The notes beneath the pieces are model-generated. The model saw only the letters and a list, made by a program, of their open reading frames with translations. It was not told the origin of the DNA and did not search any database. A program made the position numbers and the translations under genes. 64,000 nucleotides of DNA, taken from Trichoplax adhaerens. Its lineage: Eukaryota > Placozoa > Uniplacotomia > Trichoplacea > Trichoplacidae. The stretch spans positions 7,124,482-7,188,481 of the forward strand of contig NW_002060947.1 in the NCBI RefSeq assembly GCF_000150275.1, given 5' to 3'. Numbering within the stretch: the stretch's first letter is position 1; each line of letters starts with the position of its first letter. Positions 50,619 through 61,962 of the stretch are shown here, piece after piece.

Positions 50619-51654
50619 TATGATTGGCTATTTTCGTTAAATTTATGTTATAGATTTAATGTAAGCGGAAGTGAAATGCAAAAAGAGTAAGTATTAGTTT
50701 GCTTCATAATTTAAAAATTGATCACATTTCAGATGATAATATAGACTTCTTTGATGGAATTTTCAAGGATGTTTCTCACACAAGCATCATCTATTGCTGT
50801 AATTTTTCTTTTACTACGTAACGTTTTATATCATGAAAATAATAAATTTTTTGGTAAACGTGTAAAAAGATCAAGTATGAACTTGAAAAATCTTCCTTAA
50901 GATTACAAACATTGATCATAAACACAAATTGACCCTGAATTTTACCTATTTATTAGCATCATAATGACTTGGTTAGGAATCATCAGCAGAAAATTAAGAA
51001 CAAAAACTACACACTAATTGTATTAGAAAATGTTGTAATAAAAATTTTGTAAATTTTTTTAGATAATTTGAAACTCTCCATACTCACAAAATCTCGCAAA
51101 TTGATAAACTTAATTCTAGCCGTTCATTAGTATTATCATAATTTGAGAAAGAATTATGAGCCACAAATGGAGAATAGGAACTACATCAATTGTATTCGAT
51201 AATACTCTGATAAAAAATTTTTGCAATTTTTTTGCGATATTTAGAAACTATCTGTAAATAAAATGTATATAGCGTCTATATCTTGGAAGATAGATAGGAA
51301 CAACAGTTATAAAGCTAATTTTACCGGCGTTAAACTAACAAATATTATCTAAAAATATACAGAAGTTGGATGCTGCTATTACTCTTTTCTAAAATGTTAG
51401 GTGTCATTATGAAACTACTGTGTATAGGCTCTAAAAGATCATTAATTATACCATTAATTATAGAAATTAGTTGACAAAAGTCAATTTTATTATCACAATC
51501 GAACTATAAGTCTTAACTGATATCATAGAACTTTAGTTTTCGGCTATTTCTATAAAACACGATAATATCTTACGTCATTTAATTGTCAATATTGATATGA
51601 AACTTTGATTTTATTCCGTCAAGTAGCAGACTGATTCTAATTATTATTCATTAT
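50619..51654. other. 1036-bp block present only in the right long repeat
   Basis: Left and right copies diverge after GTGTTA (left 30976, right 50618) and rejoin at CTTGTTTTCTT (31026, 51655). The left has 49 unrelated bases in this place. No target-site duplication, inverted ends or open frame was found, so insertion right versus deletion left is undecided. Confidence 0.7.
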
Positions 51655-51660
51655 CTTGTT

Positions 51661-52130
51661 TTCTTTAGTTCTGTATCTGACATTGCTAAAAAATATTAAA
51701 ATGACATCGCGCATTGACTAATCATAAGCTACTTTACAGAGATCGACATCATTGAATTAAGGTAAATTTTAATTAATTAAGTACTAGTAATTGATGATAT
51801 TCAAGTTTATTGATGTTTAAATGAACGTAATAATTGTTAAATACTGCTTGTAATACAGCATTTAGTGCCCACTGGCCACTACGTATTTTATAAATATTAT
51901 TTTGCTTTCTTCAGTTCTATATTTGATATTGCTAAAAAAATCTCGAAATGACATCATGCACTGATTAATCATAAGCTACTTTACAGAGATCGACATCATC
52001 GAGTTATTGTTGGATTTTAGTAAATGTCAATAATTAGATGATACTCAAGTTTATATTGATCGAGTTAATGCAATAACTGCAAATACTGGTTATACTTCAG
52101 CATTTGGAGCCGACTGGCCACTAGGTATTG
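51661..52130. repeat. ~247-bp tandem duplication upstream of gene D
   Basis: Counterpart of 31031-31500 in the left copy. Confidence 0.85.
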
Positions 52131-52319
52131 TAACACTGACGCCTTGACTAAGGATTTGTAGAATATTTAATATCCCACGATGACTACATCTGTATAAGCA
52201 AACAATATGCTTGTTACATATTAGCAAAGTTTCCTTATTTTTGTTGAAATAATGAAGGGCAAAATATGAATCGGTATTTAGGAAAGGTTAAGCTATTATC
52301 ATCTAGTACTGACAGAACC

Positions 52320-52326
52320 TATAAAT
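52320..52326 (+). promoter_or_regulatory. TATA box of gene D
   Basis: TATAAAT in GAACCTATAAATATCC lies 141 bases before the ATG. Confidence 0.65.
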
Positions 52327-52460
52327 ATCCCCAATTTTTATTTTCTTACAGCTGAAGTCTGAAAACCGGTTGATGTATCGGCAGAAATATTTCCTTTAAT
52401 CAATCTTAGCATACATATTCTTGACATTAATTATTCTCTAGTATTCTATTTTGTGAGAAT

Positions 52461-53268
52461 ATGAAGATTTCTCTTGCTCTCGTGTGTATTTTACTCTGTA
52501 TAACTACGTTTGCGGTAATTTATTGTCGAGATTATCAATCATTATAGCTGATTCATTTGTAAAGAAATAATGCGACTTAATTGCATAAGTAATCAACTTT
52601 ATTTCTGCAATATCTTTTAGTTTGCTATGGTAAAATATCCTAAAATCCGAAGACCGATTTATGATAAAAAATTGTGCCTTCATTTCAATTTACTAATAGA
52701 TACATACTCTCGAAGCGCCTATACCAGACGAAGTAATTATTTTTAAATTCATTTACTAGAATAATTATCAAGCGTATCTTCAATCTAATTTACTAGTAAA
52801 ATTATACTCATTTTTTGTCCTTAATCCTTAATAGCGGCACCACCAATCTGTGGAAATAGCGTGATTGCTCTTAAAGTCTATGAGACATTAGTCATCGCTT
52901 GCCCAGGTGGTTGGAGAGGACATATTAGTAATGCAAAATTATGCGCTAGAGGTTATCATGTGTGCAATAAAAATGATCGAGCATCTCTACTTTCCAAGAT
53001 CACTTTTTCGCGTGGTATTCAAATCCCTGGCTGCTATGCTTTTAATGCTGCCCATGATTTTGGACGATGTATTGATTGCAAGAATAGGGAACATCAAGAT
53101 GATCTAGGTGGTGTAGGCATGACATGCCCTAGAAAAACCACTAGTCAAAATACATCCTGCTTAACAGGCGGAACTATTGATGCAGCAATGGATGTTTCTT
53201 CCTTTGCGACTAATAGAGCTTGCCATTATCACCCAGGAATATCTGGTGTTTTGTGTTGTGAGAATTAA
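52461..53268 (+). CDS. secreted 12-cysteine protein D, 199 aa
   Basis: Exons are 52461-52514, 52621-52732 and 52835-53268. Signal peptide MKISLALVCILLCITTFA. Exon 2, 112 bases as in B and E, encodes a 37-residue propeptide ending Thr-Arg-Arg, a possible dibasic processing site directly before the cysteine domain. Exon 3 has exactly the cysteine spacing of A, with CPGGW, GYHVCNKND, GCYAFNAAHD, DDLGGVG, CLTGGTIDAA and PGISGVLCC. No active-site motif is seen; function unknown. It is the intact counterpart of pseudogene C and precedes protease 2 in the right long repeat. Confidence 0.88.
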
Positions 53269-55677
53269 TCTCTATTTCTCAACGTGTCTATTTCGTTGTT
53301 ATTACAAGTTCTAGTTTAAAGATATTGATGACAAGAACGAACGATGTTGATACGATATATGTGAACTAAAGTAGAGGCTAATTTGATGTGATTAAATTGA
53401 TTTCAATTAGAATAGCTAATATAATTACGTAGAATACCGGTATGTATCGTCTTGAGTAAAATGTTTTGTTACAAGGTCAAATATCGCTTCGTTTAAAATA
53501 GAATAAGAAATTGATTTCCTAACGAATCTCAATAGGTACTGATATAATTATAATCTGTTGTAATAATGTTATTAACCTCTTACCCAATTTATATTATCAA
53601 CTGATCTATTTTATGTTTGGATCGGTCATTAAATAAAAGTAAAATGAAATACGTTAAATGTCAAAATTAAAAATCTCTCCGTAGTTATTTACGCATCTTT
53701 ATCACAAACCAGCTCTGTCATAAGATAACGAAATAGCTCAATTTATAAGTTCTTTCCTTAAACTACGTATCAGGGCACTGAAATCCGTCTAAGACAAGCT
53801 TAGGAACACTTTTCTCTAATTCCACAGATTCTCAATAATTTGAACGTCTTTGACTTTGCGTTAAGCACTACAATCAAGAACTAACTTTATTATCTAAAAT
53901 GAAGGGCTCTAATACCTCTTTACAGTAGATAGAGGTTATAGATAATATCAAAAGTAGTTAAATAATTAGCTATTCTATTTATATCTAAATGCTTAATTAC
54001 TACGGCTATGTTTATTAAGAATATCGATATTCGATGACTGATATAAGACAGTTAGATTATAATATGCCAATTCACAGAATCATCAAAACGCAACATAAAT
54101 TCTAATATCGGTCAGATACAATCATATTTTACGGTACAAGGTACCGGTATGTAAAGTATAACTGTCTCGTAAACTAAATGAAGATATGCTACCAAACATT
54201 GCTAACTTCTCTATGGTAAGATATCTTCGTGATAATCTTTCAAAAATTTAGTTGCTTAGAAAAGTCATAAAATAACATAGATCTTGCGACTACAAGATTT
54301 CATCTGAGCAGGAGAATAGTTAACATTATTTAGAACTATACTTTGTTATAGACAAGTTTATAAAAAAATAATAGCAGGTATAATAAACTACTTGGTGTTG
54401 ATAGATTATGAAGATTTCATTTAAATTCCAACAACACAACAGTAAGAATTTAAAACAACCAACTGAATCTCTCTGAATTTTGGTAATGTAGATTAGAGTG
54501 ATAGTTATTATAATATTCATGAACTTATGTTTAAAATTCAGTATGCAATTCGGCGATGAATACATGGAAGACTACAAAAAATTTGGATTAAGATGTATAA
54601 CTTGCTTCGATATCAGAGGATTATCACATCTGTTGGTAGCATGAATTAATTAAAGTAATAATTATTTTCAGTAGAAAAAAGTGAACTAGCAGCAGGCTTA
54701 CAATAGTATTTCATGTTACTACCACATAATTTTTTTCTTCTTATTATTAATATACTATTAGATCGGCAGCACAAGGCGCTAACCAATCACTAATTCTAGT
54801 AATGTTTGCCTTAGATAGTTCTTTAACCTTATTGGTCTAATACTGTTTACAGAACTAGTCAGTTTTGATATTTTCATGTGTTATGATATGGCTAATTTAT
54901 CTGCTGTAGCTGGGATCTATTAAAAGCCGGCTGTTCTTTTTGCTTAATTTAGAGGACTAAGATAGTGCTTGTATTGCTAATTCATCGTAGAGATGTAAAG
55001 TTAACGATGATTGTTAAGCAAAGAAATGTGATTTTGTTACATGTAAAAGTAGTGATAATTAACTTACATATACGAGCATATATTGATATGTTACGAGCTA
55101 AGATCAATCCTAACTTACAATATAGGTTGAGAGTGTGTTTTCGGATCTGCACTGCTGTGAATTGAAATACTAATTAATTTCTATGTAGATGTAAGTAAAA
55201 TTTAGCACAGTGAGGTCTCGGATCTCTCTAGAAAATCACAATCTATCTCATTACGAGCGAGGCCGTAGCTTCTATAGGTTCATGTACCTAAAGCCGACTT
55301 AATTATACGATTTATCTCGTCTTTTAGAAATCAATCAAATTAATACTGTGAAGAGTCTCAATTTATACGGATTAAACAGTCTAATCCTGTTCAATTTACT
55401 GTGTCAGTATTCATTTACGACCAGGGATTACTTATTTCTATATGAATTGATAAAGTTACGAAGTTATTTATTTGATTTATTTACGTTCTTGTGACTAATC
55501 GTAATGTCAACATTACGTAACAGCGCAGAATTAGAGCTAGCTTTGAAATTTAATATTGTTAAAATCTTTATCCAGGCATCGATTAAATCACATAGTGTTC
55601 GGATGATTATTGAATATAGTGCTACGCTAGATCTTTACTATATATTCGTATACATCATTATGTGAAACTAAACTAGA

Positions 55678-55727
55678 NNNNNNNNNNNNNNNNNNNNNNN
55701 NNNNNNNNNNNNNNNNNNNNNNNNNNN
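55678..55727. other. assembly gap, 50 N
   Basis: Exactly 50 unknown bases. By comparison with 34830-34890 in the left copy, roughly 60 bases of ordinary spacer are missing. Confidence 0.98.
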
Positions 55728-56396
55728 TATATTTATTTTAAATTTGTGTGGATTCATAATTCAGGTCACCTGATGTTGGAGTGTTTACTTTTACGAATTA
55801 CAATAATGACGATGCTATCGATAAATAGTATTTAATAGCTACGCGAGATTAAATTACTTGAGCCAATAATTTAATAAAGTCAAGAACTATTTTATATAGT
55901 CGTCAAATTCTTGCTTATTTAAAAAGCTAATCAGTCAATTTATAAAATAACCAAGTCGGTAGTTATTTTATGAAGTAAGCCAGGTCGCTTTGGATGTTAA
56001 AGTGTTTACTTTCACAAATTAAAATCATGGCGAAGTACTATGACTACTTTTTATAACACAGAAGCTACTTCTAACGACAGTTAAGCGCAGACTCTAGCCT
56101 TCACTAAGATCTAACTAGAAATCTGCTGATTTTAAAAGGTTACTCACTTTTATACCTTCCATCTATTTGCGAGCAGCTACAGCATAAATATGCATAGAAG
56201 TCAATATTAATAAAAAATATCAGCTATCGTGTATTATTATACCTAAATTAGTATCGCTTTAAGCTCTGCTTTAAAATACGTTAGAGCACGCTCATAACAT
56301 GCAATTAACCATGATCAGAACACGATCTGACCTTTGAGCTCTTTTATAAATTAGATATCTAACTTATTACCAACAATCCATAAATATATGCGTATA

Positions 56397-56970
56397 TGTG
56401 ATATATGCCGATTGCGTATATACGCAATGCCGATCACGAAATTCCAAATTTTGGAAAAATAAGGGCTTTATTGAATCTTATACAAAGATTAAGTAAACAT
56501 AGCTCTACTCTAACCGAATACTACTACTAACGACTTCCAGAACGAACTAACAGAATAATCTAAAGTTGCATGCTTTTATACTTTTCGTAGCATTCGCAGC
56601 TACAATCCGCATGGCAACCTTTTACCTTATTTTACTCATAGTTAAATATTTCTTAGTAACATCATTCTACTGCGGACCATCATTAATCTGATATGGATAC
56701 GACTACAGTATTTACGTAGACATTATTCACCTCAGCCAAAGTATAATGAACTAACTTTATCCTAATATATGATTTACAGTTCTATTTTTACCTATAACCT
56801 TATTAGTAGCTCAACACCTTACTGTATATGGTCATCTATACTCTAGCATAGAGTCTATACTACTACAGCCTATAGTTATGGTTACCAAATATCTCTTAGG
56901 ATAAATATCTACCGTATATTATACTAAACATGGCTAACAGTCTACAATCGCAATACTAATTTACATTACA
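56397..56970. mobile_element. solo LTR candidate, 574 bp
   Basis: Starts TGTGATATATGCC and ends ACATTACA, i.e. TG...CA with short imperfect inverted ends (TGTGAT/TGTAAT). It is flanked by a 5-bp direct repeat GTATA (56392-56396 and 56971-56975). The left long repeat at about 35535 has a single empty site (GTACA). A perfect 18-base palindrome, ATTGCGTATATACGCAAT, lies near the left end. No coding frame. These features fit a solo long terminal repeat of a retrotransposon. Confidence 0.75.
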
Positions 56971-58155
56971 GTATAATATAACTCGTCGCAATACGAGTAC
57001 GATAACAGATGCTATACATAGATAGCATTTAGTAGTTATGCTAGGCCAAGTTTTAAGTATCAAACCGTTATTCGTTTAATAAAGCTAACTAGTCAATTTA
57101 TAAAATACCGTAACTAAGTCGGTAGTTATGTTACAAAGTAATGCAAGCCGCCTTAGTTAGTTTATGAAATATTATAACCATAGCAGTTTTATGAAGTTAC
57201 CAAGAAGTTACAGATAATTTATGAAATAACTCTCGATGGTTATTCTATAAAAAAGTCCTTAATTAATTTATAAAATAATCAAGGCGATGGTTATTTTGGT
57301 TATTTTATAAAATATTAACCAAAGCAGTTTTAAAAAGATACCAAAGAGTGAATGAATGATTTATGAGCCATTTTTGGATGGTTACCATATTTTATAAATA
57401 TTATGTGTTACTTTATATAATAATTAAGCTGACAGTTATTTTATGAAATAATTAATTCAGTAAATTTGATTTAAAGCTACATCGCTTTTAATCGAAGGAA
57501 TTTTACATCCAAAATGTATACCGTGCCTTTGATATCATAACACTCTACAGTAAGAGTACGTCAGATCAATGATCTTTACTCTCATTTAAAATGCTTGTTA
57601 AAGAACTGCATTAATCGTAGTTAGTCCGGTAGCGGTTTAATTACGTCTACTTAATTGATAAATAGCATTTAATAGCTGCATCACTTCTAATTGAAAGAAT
57701 TATTCGTCAAGGCGGTATACCGTGCCTTTGACATCATAATACATCAGATATCGATCGACGACCCTCATTCTTATGTAAAACATTTATTTAAAAACTGTAT
57801 GAACTCGCATATACTGGCTGTCACGAGTGATGTGCTTGAAGCTGTATTGCTTTTGTTATTAATTAATTGTTTACCTGCATTAATTAATTGCCTGGGGCTT
57901 TAAAAATTGTAATAATTAATGGAGTGTTAATTGCAATTACAGCCTACAATGTTGTGAAATGGTATTATTGTGCTTATGTGTCAAATCATTAGTAGCTGTT
58001 AATTAATTAATTGCAATTAAGGTTGCTTACAAATATTTAGCTATAGTGAACTATATAACTTATTGGTAAACAATTTCTCATACTAATGTAAGTAAATCTC
58101 GTATAGCAATATTGCACAATTGCTTATATGTGCACCACTTATCACCACCGAAAAC

Positions 58156-58162
58156 TATAAAA
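58156..58162 (+). promoter_or_regulatory. TATA box, upstream or orphan promoter (right copy)
   Basis: Counterpart of 36725: TATAAAA with the same CCTGAGCAG and CAGTTAGTTCC context preserved. Confidence 0.4.
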
Positions 58163-58794
58163 GCCTGAGCAGCAGCTCTGCTAAAAAAAATCAGTTAGTT
58201 CCTCAGCTCTTGTTATATAAACAAGTATCTGCTTTAACTTAATAAACTTAATTTACAATTTTTATTAGAGTAACTTTATACCTGTGTGGTTGTATCTTAT
58301 AATAGATCTCCATCACTACGAAAGAAGTAGACTTATTCTAGTAGATTTGTATCGTTCGCAGTGTTACTTAAATAGTGACAAGAGAGATACTGCCACAGTG
58401 TATGTAATTGATGTTATACCCGATCGTGGTGCTTAATTACCTCTGCTTAACTGATAAATAGCATTTAATAGCTGCAACGCTTTCTAATGGAAGAAACTAT
58501 TTGTCAAGGCAGTATTCCGTGCTTTCTGGCATCATAATACATCGAATTCATGACCTTCGTTCTTAAGTAAAGTGCTTGTTCAAGAACTGTATTAAAATTG
58601 TACATACAGGCTAGACAATGTCAGCGGATCGTGATGTTTAATTACGCCTACTGCAATTGCATCTATCAATCTTCTTTAATTCTTTTATTAAGATGTAAAT
58701 GAAATGGATAAATTCCATTAGTACAGTCAATAACTATAGCATTATTTGATAATATTCTAATTGCTTCTAGCATTATTTAAATTTGACAGAAGCA

Positions 58795-58801
58795 TATAAA
58801 A
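58795..58801 (+). promoter_or_regulatory. TATA box of serine protease 2
   Basis: TATAAAA in CATATAAAAGCTCTG, 339 bases before the ATG, with a 5'-UTR donor GTAAGT at 58887. Confidence 0.65.
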
Positions 58802-59133
58802 GCTCTGTACTCATGCAATTTTCTTATCATTTCGTATTTTCCTCAGTGCGTTGAAGCGAAGAAGGATCGTTTGATTTGATTTCCAAGTAAGTATTAAGCT
58901 GCCGTTCTACTTATCCTTGGTAGAAATGTGTGTGAAATAGAGTTTAATTCTTTTAGCTTCCGGAGTTGTAAAGTAGCTTCAATTATCTATGTCAAATTAT
59001 ACTCTTATTTCTGTTACTGTTATAAAGTGTAATAAACTTTGCTAGAGTTTTGTTATTTTCATTCCTACATACTTAAAAACATTGAATCATTGCATTGATT
59101 TTTTTACTTTTATTAAAACTTACAACATAAAGC

Positions 59134-61962
59134 ATGAAGACCGCTATCATCTTTTGCGCTTTATTTGCCGTGACCTTTGCAGCAGGTAAATTTTACTAGT
59201 ACCATTCTAATAGTGACAGTAAAGATGTCAAGTAAAATTGTTATAAATTTACCGTACTTGATGCGTAAAACAACGCTTTAAACGCAATCCAGTATTAGGC
59301 AATAGTTTATTAAGTCAATTTATTTCTATCCGTCTATTTTTGCAGTGTTGGTATACAATTGTATACTCCAATGACTGATAATTGGTTTAAATTCATTGTT
59401 TAAGCTGAGATTTTGATCATTACTCTTTTATGTTGATGTTTATAACTCTCCAATTGGTAATCCATATTTCTAATATGTTATTTCTATATTCTTACTAACA
59501 CTGTAGTTCGTCCAGTGCCATTTGACTTGAATTACTATTTCGAAACTGGTAAGTTGATGATGTAATATTTTACTATAGCTACGTAATTCTGATATGTATC
59601 GTGAGGATAAGCCAAACAACAATAATATAAGTTATGCATCGATAATCATACATTGACTAACTTAATGAGATGTAAGAAAGAAATGAAAGAAAGTCCTCTA
59701 TACTATTTGTATAGGATAGAAGAGTAGTATTTAAATGACTAATGATAGTCGTTCACTATCATGGTTACTTATAAGAGATACCAATTGAAATTGGACTTAG
59801 AACAGTATGTAAAACAAACAAAATTACAATTTGTTTAATTTAGCTATTCCTGTAACTGTCGACATGTTTTTTTACATTAGAAGCGTATCTCATTATCATG
59901 GTTATGCTATTACTTGAACGCTATTCGTCGTCGATTCGATTGTATTGTAGTTCTATCGAAGCAATGAAACTAGTACAGTAAAATTGCAATTCAAGTAGTG
60001 TCATATTGTACTCTGCTTATGCTTCAAACAGTGTGCAAAACAAATTAAATTGCAATTTATTTAATTTCGCTCATAGTAACATAGCTACGACTCTCGGTAT
60101 TTCGATATTACTACAGCATTATATCATCACTATGCTATTACTTCAATACCATTCATCGTCGATCACATAGCGTTCTAGTTCCATCCGAGCAATGCAACTG
60201 TAAGACAGTGTAATATTGTATTCTAAGTTGATGATATATGTAGTAATGTCTATTGTAGGTGTTGTGTTCAACATGTGATAGATATTCTCGTTAGAAGCTT
60301 TAAGTATTAAATATAGCTAGCTTAGTAACTGTAATTCGTTTGAAGAGGAGCGCTACAGTGCTCACATTAGAGCTTCACATGAAAGGTGTAAACTATCCTG
60401 TATTTGAGATGCTAATACTGAAGTGCGTAGTAAGTAAGGTGCTAAGACTGTAAACGCGGAAAAATATATCAGCGAGTAGTTTAGTAAGATAGTTCTTTCT
60501 CGTTAGAGGTCCTCAGCTAATCGATAACGTTGTATCTTCATAAAGGAGGTTTTGTTTCATAAATCTTAATTTTCTAAAGTTTTGAAGATTCTTGATCTAT
60601 CAACCTCACAGCAACTTATGCAGTCAAGTCGTAGTTTAAATAGTGTAATAGTTTAACTCTGTAGATGAAGAATCGGCTAGTCAAATAGTTTTTATCCCAA
60701 TTCGTTCACTTATTTCAACGTTCGTCCATTTAATAGTATGAAATAACATTGTACGACATTACAGTTGAATACAACCCGAAGGTGATTACTGCACCTGCCA
60801 GGAGAAATACAGACAGAATTATTGGTGGTGAAAATGACGTGAAAGGCGAACACCCATACCAGATCTCTTTGCAAAGAAAAAATTCTTCTCAGCCTTGCTT
60901 ATTCCACCACATATGCGGTGGTTCCATCATTAATCAGCAGCATATTTTGACTGCTGCTCACTGTGTTGACAGCGGTAAAGTATCTGACTTCAGAGTAGTC
61001 GCTGGTGAATACGATCTCAGCAGAAATGAAAATACTGAACAAATCATTCCTGTCATTAAACTGTAAGAAATCGATGTCTAAGACGTTATAATTTATCATT
61101 AAATCTAGAACTAAATAGGTTACTCGTTATTCCATAATTATAATATGAATTACAATTATTGGATAGCATGATGAAGCATATTGCTTCTTTGCCATCCTTT
61201 GCAGTAACAATCATCTTAGGCTTTATAACGCGGATCGATAAAAATATCCTTGCGTGACCAAGTCTTCTCTGACATTTTATTTTTCATAGTATCATCCGTA
61301 GCGATTGGAATCTAACTACGCTCAACAATGATATTGCTGTCGTTAAATTGGCCAGCAAATTGACCTACAATAGCTATGTTGCTCCTATCGCGTTGGCTTC
61401 TGTTACTCCACCAACCAATACAGCAAGTCAGGTTGTTGGATGGGGATTAACTAATTATGTTCGTAAAACTAGACCTAACATTCTACAAGTATTGGACGTC
61501 AAAAGAACATCGGACAGTGACGCTGCCGCAATAAGCAGTAAATACAATAATTTTACTCAAGTCGCAGCTACTACTAATATATTCTGTGAGGGACTCTGCA
61601 AGAACGACAGCGGTGGTCCACTTGTATTCAAACAGAATAACCAATACCTGCAATATGGCGTCGTTAGCTACGGCTTACTCCGTAAGTTTGAATGAACATG
61701 ATTATTATTAGAACGTGATTAACTCAAAAGATTGCTGTGTGATAATCAACTAGCGGTTGTACTATACATTCGCCAAATGGAATGTTGGATAGCCCATGTA
61801 TTTCACTTTGAAAGTCTTACGGCATGAAGGAATATTATGACTAATTAATTACTAATGTTCATTTTGAATATTTTTCTTACAGCTTGCGGATTGTACCCTG
61901 CTGATTTCTATGCCCGCGTTTCTTCTTTCAAGGCCTGGATCGAAGATAACTCCCGAATTTAA
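59134..61962 (+). CDS. secreted chymotrypsin-fold serine protease 2, 287 aa, Gly193 replaced by Asn
   Basis: Exons are 59134-59185, 59507-59548, 60765-61062, 61290-61681 and 61883-61962, the same lengths as protease 1. Signal peptide, propeptide and activation site Asp-Arg49 / Ile-Ile-Gly-Gly are present. Triad His97, Asp145 and Ser238 is intact. The Ser loop reads GLCKNDSGGP: the residue equivalent to Gly193, which forms the oxyanion hole, is Asn236, and Gln192 is Lys. Positions 189 and 226 are Gly232 and Asp269. There is an extra Cys230. Intron 2 holds a solo-LTR candidate. Predicted secreted; activity or inhibitor binding may be altered by Asn193. Confidence 0.92.
60199..60610. mobile_element. 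solo LTR candidate, 412 bp, in protease 2 intron 2
   Basis: Starts TGTAAGACAG and ends CAACCTCACA (TG...CA; TGTAAG against TGTGAG inverted). Flanked by GCAAC at 60194-60198 and 60611-60615. The left long repeat has one GTAAC at the empty site near 38790. No open frame. This fits a solo LTR of a family different from that at 56397. Confidence 0.75.

Larger units (their letters stand above)
53269..58794. other. non-coding spacer in right long repeat, gene D to protease 2
   Basis: Counterpart of 33008-37384 plus ~600 bases at the start that the left copy lost by deletion. Contains the assembly gap, a solo-LTR candidate and the TTTATAAAATAA block. Open frames at 54965 and 57691 are not conserved in the left copy and look like chance. 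Confidence 0.6.

Noticed and set aside
54965-55165. 66-codon frame in the right spacer
   Set aside because: The left counterpart at about 34127 does not preserve the frame as a gene; adjacent spacer is non-coding.
57691-57903. 70-codon frame near the protease 2 upstream region
   Set aside because: Disrupted in the left copy (extra base near 36395), so not under coding constraint.
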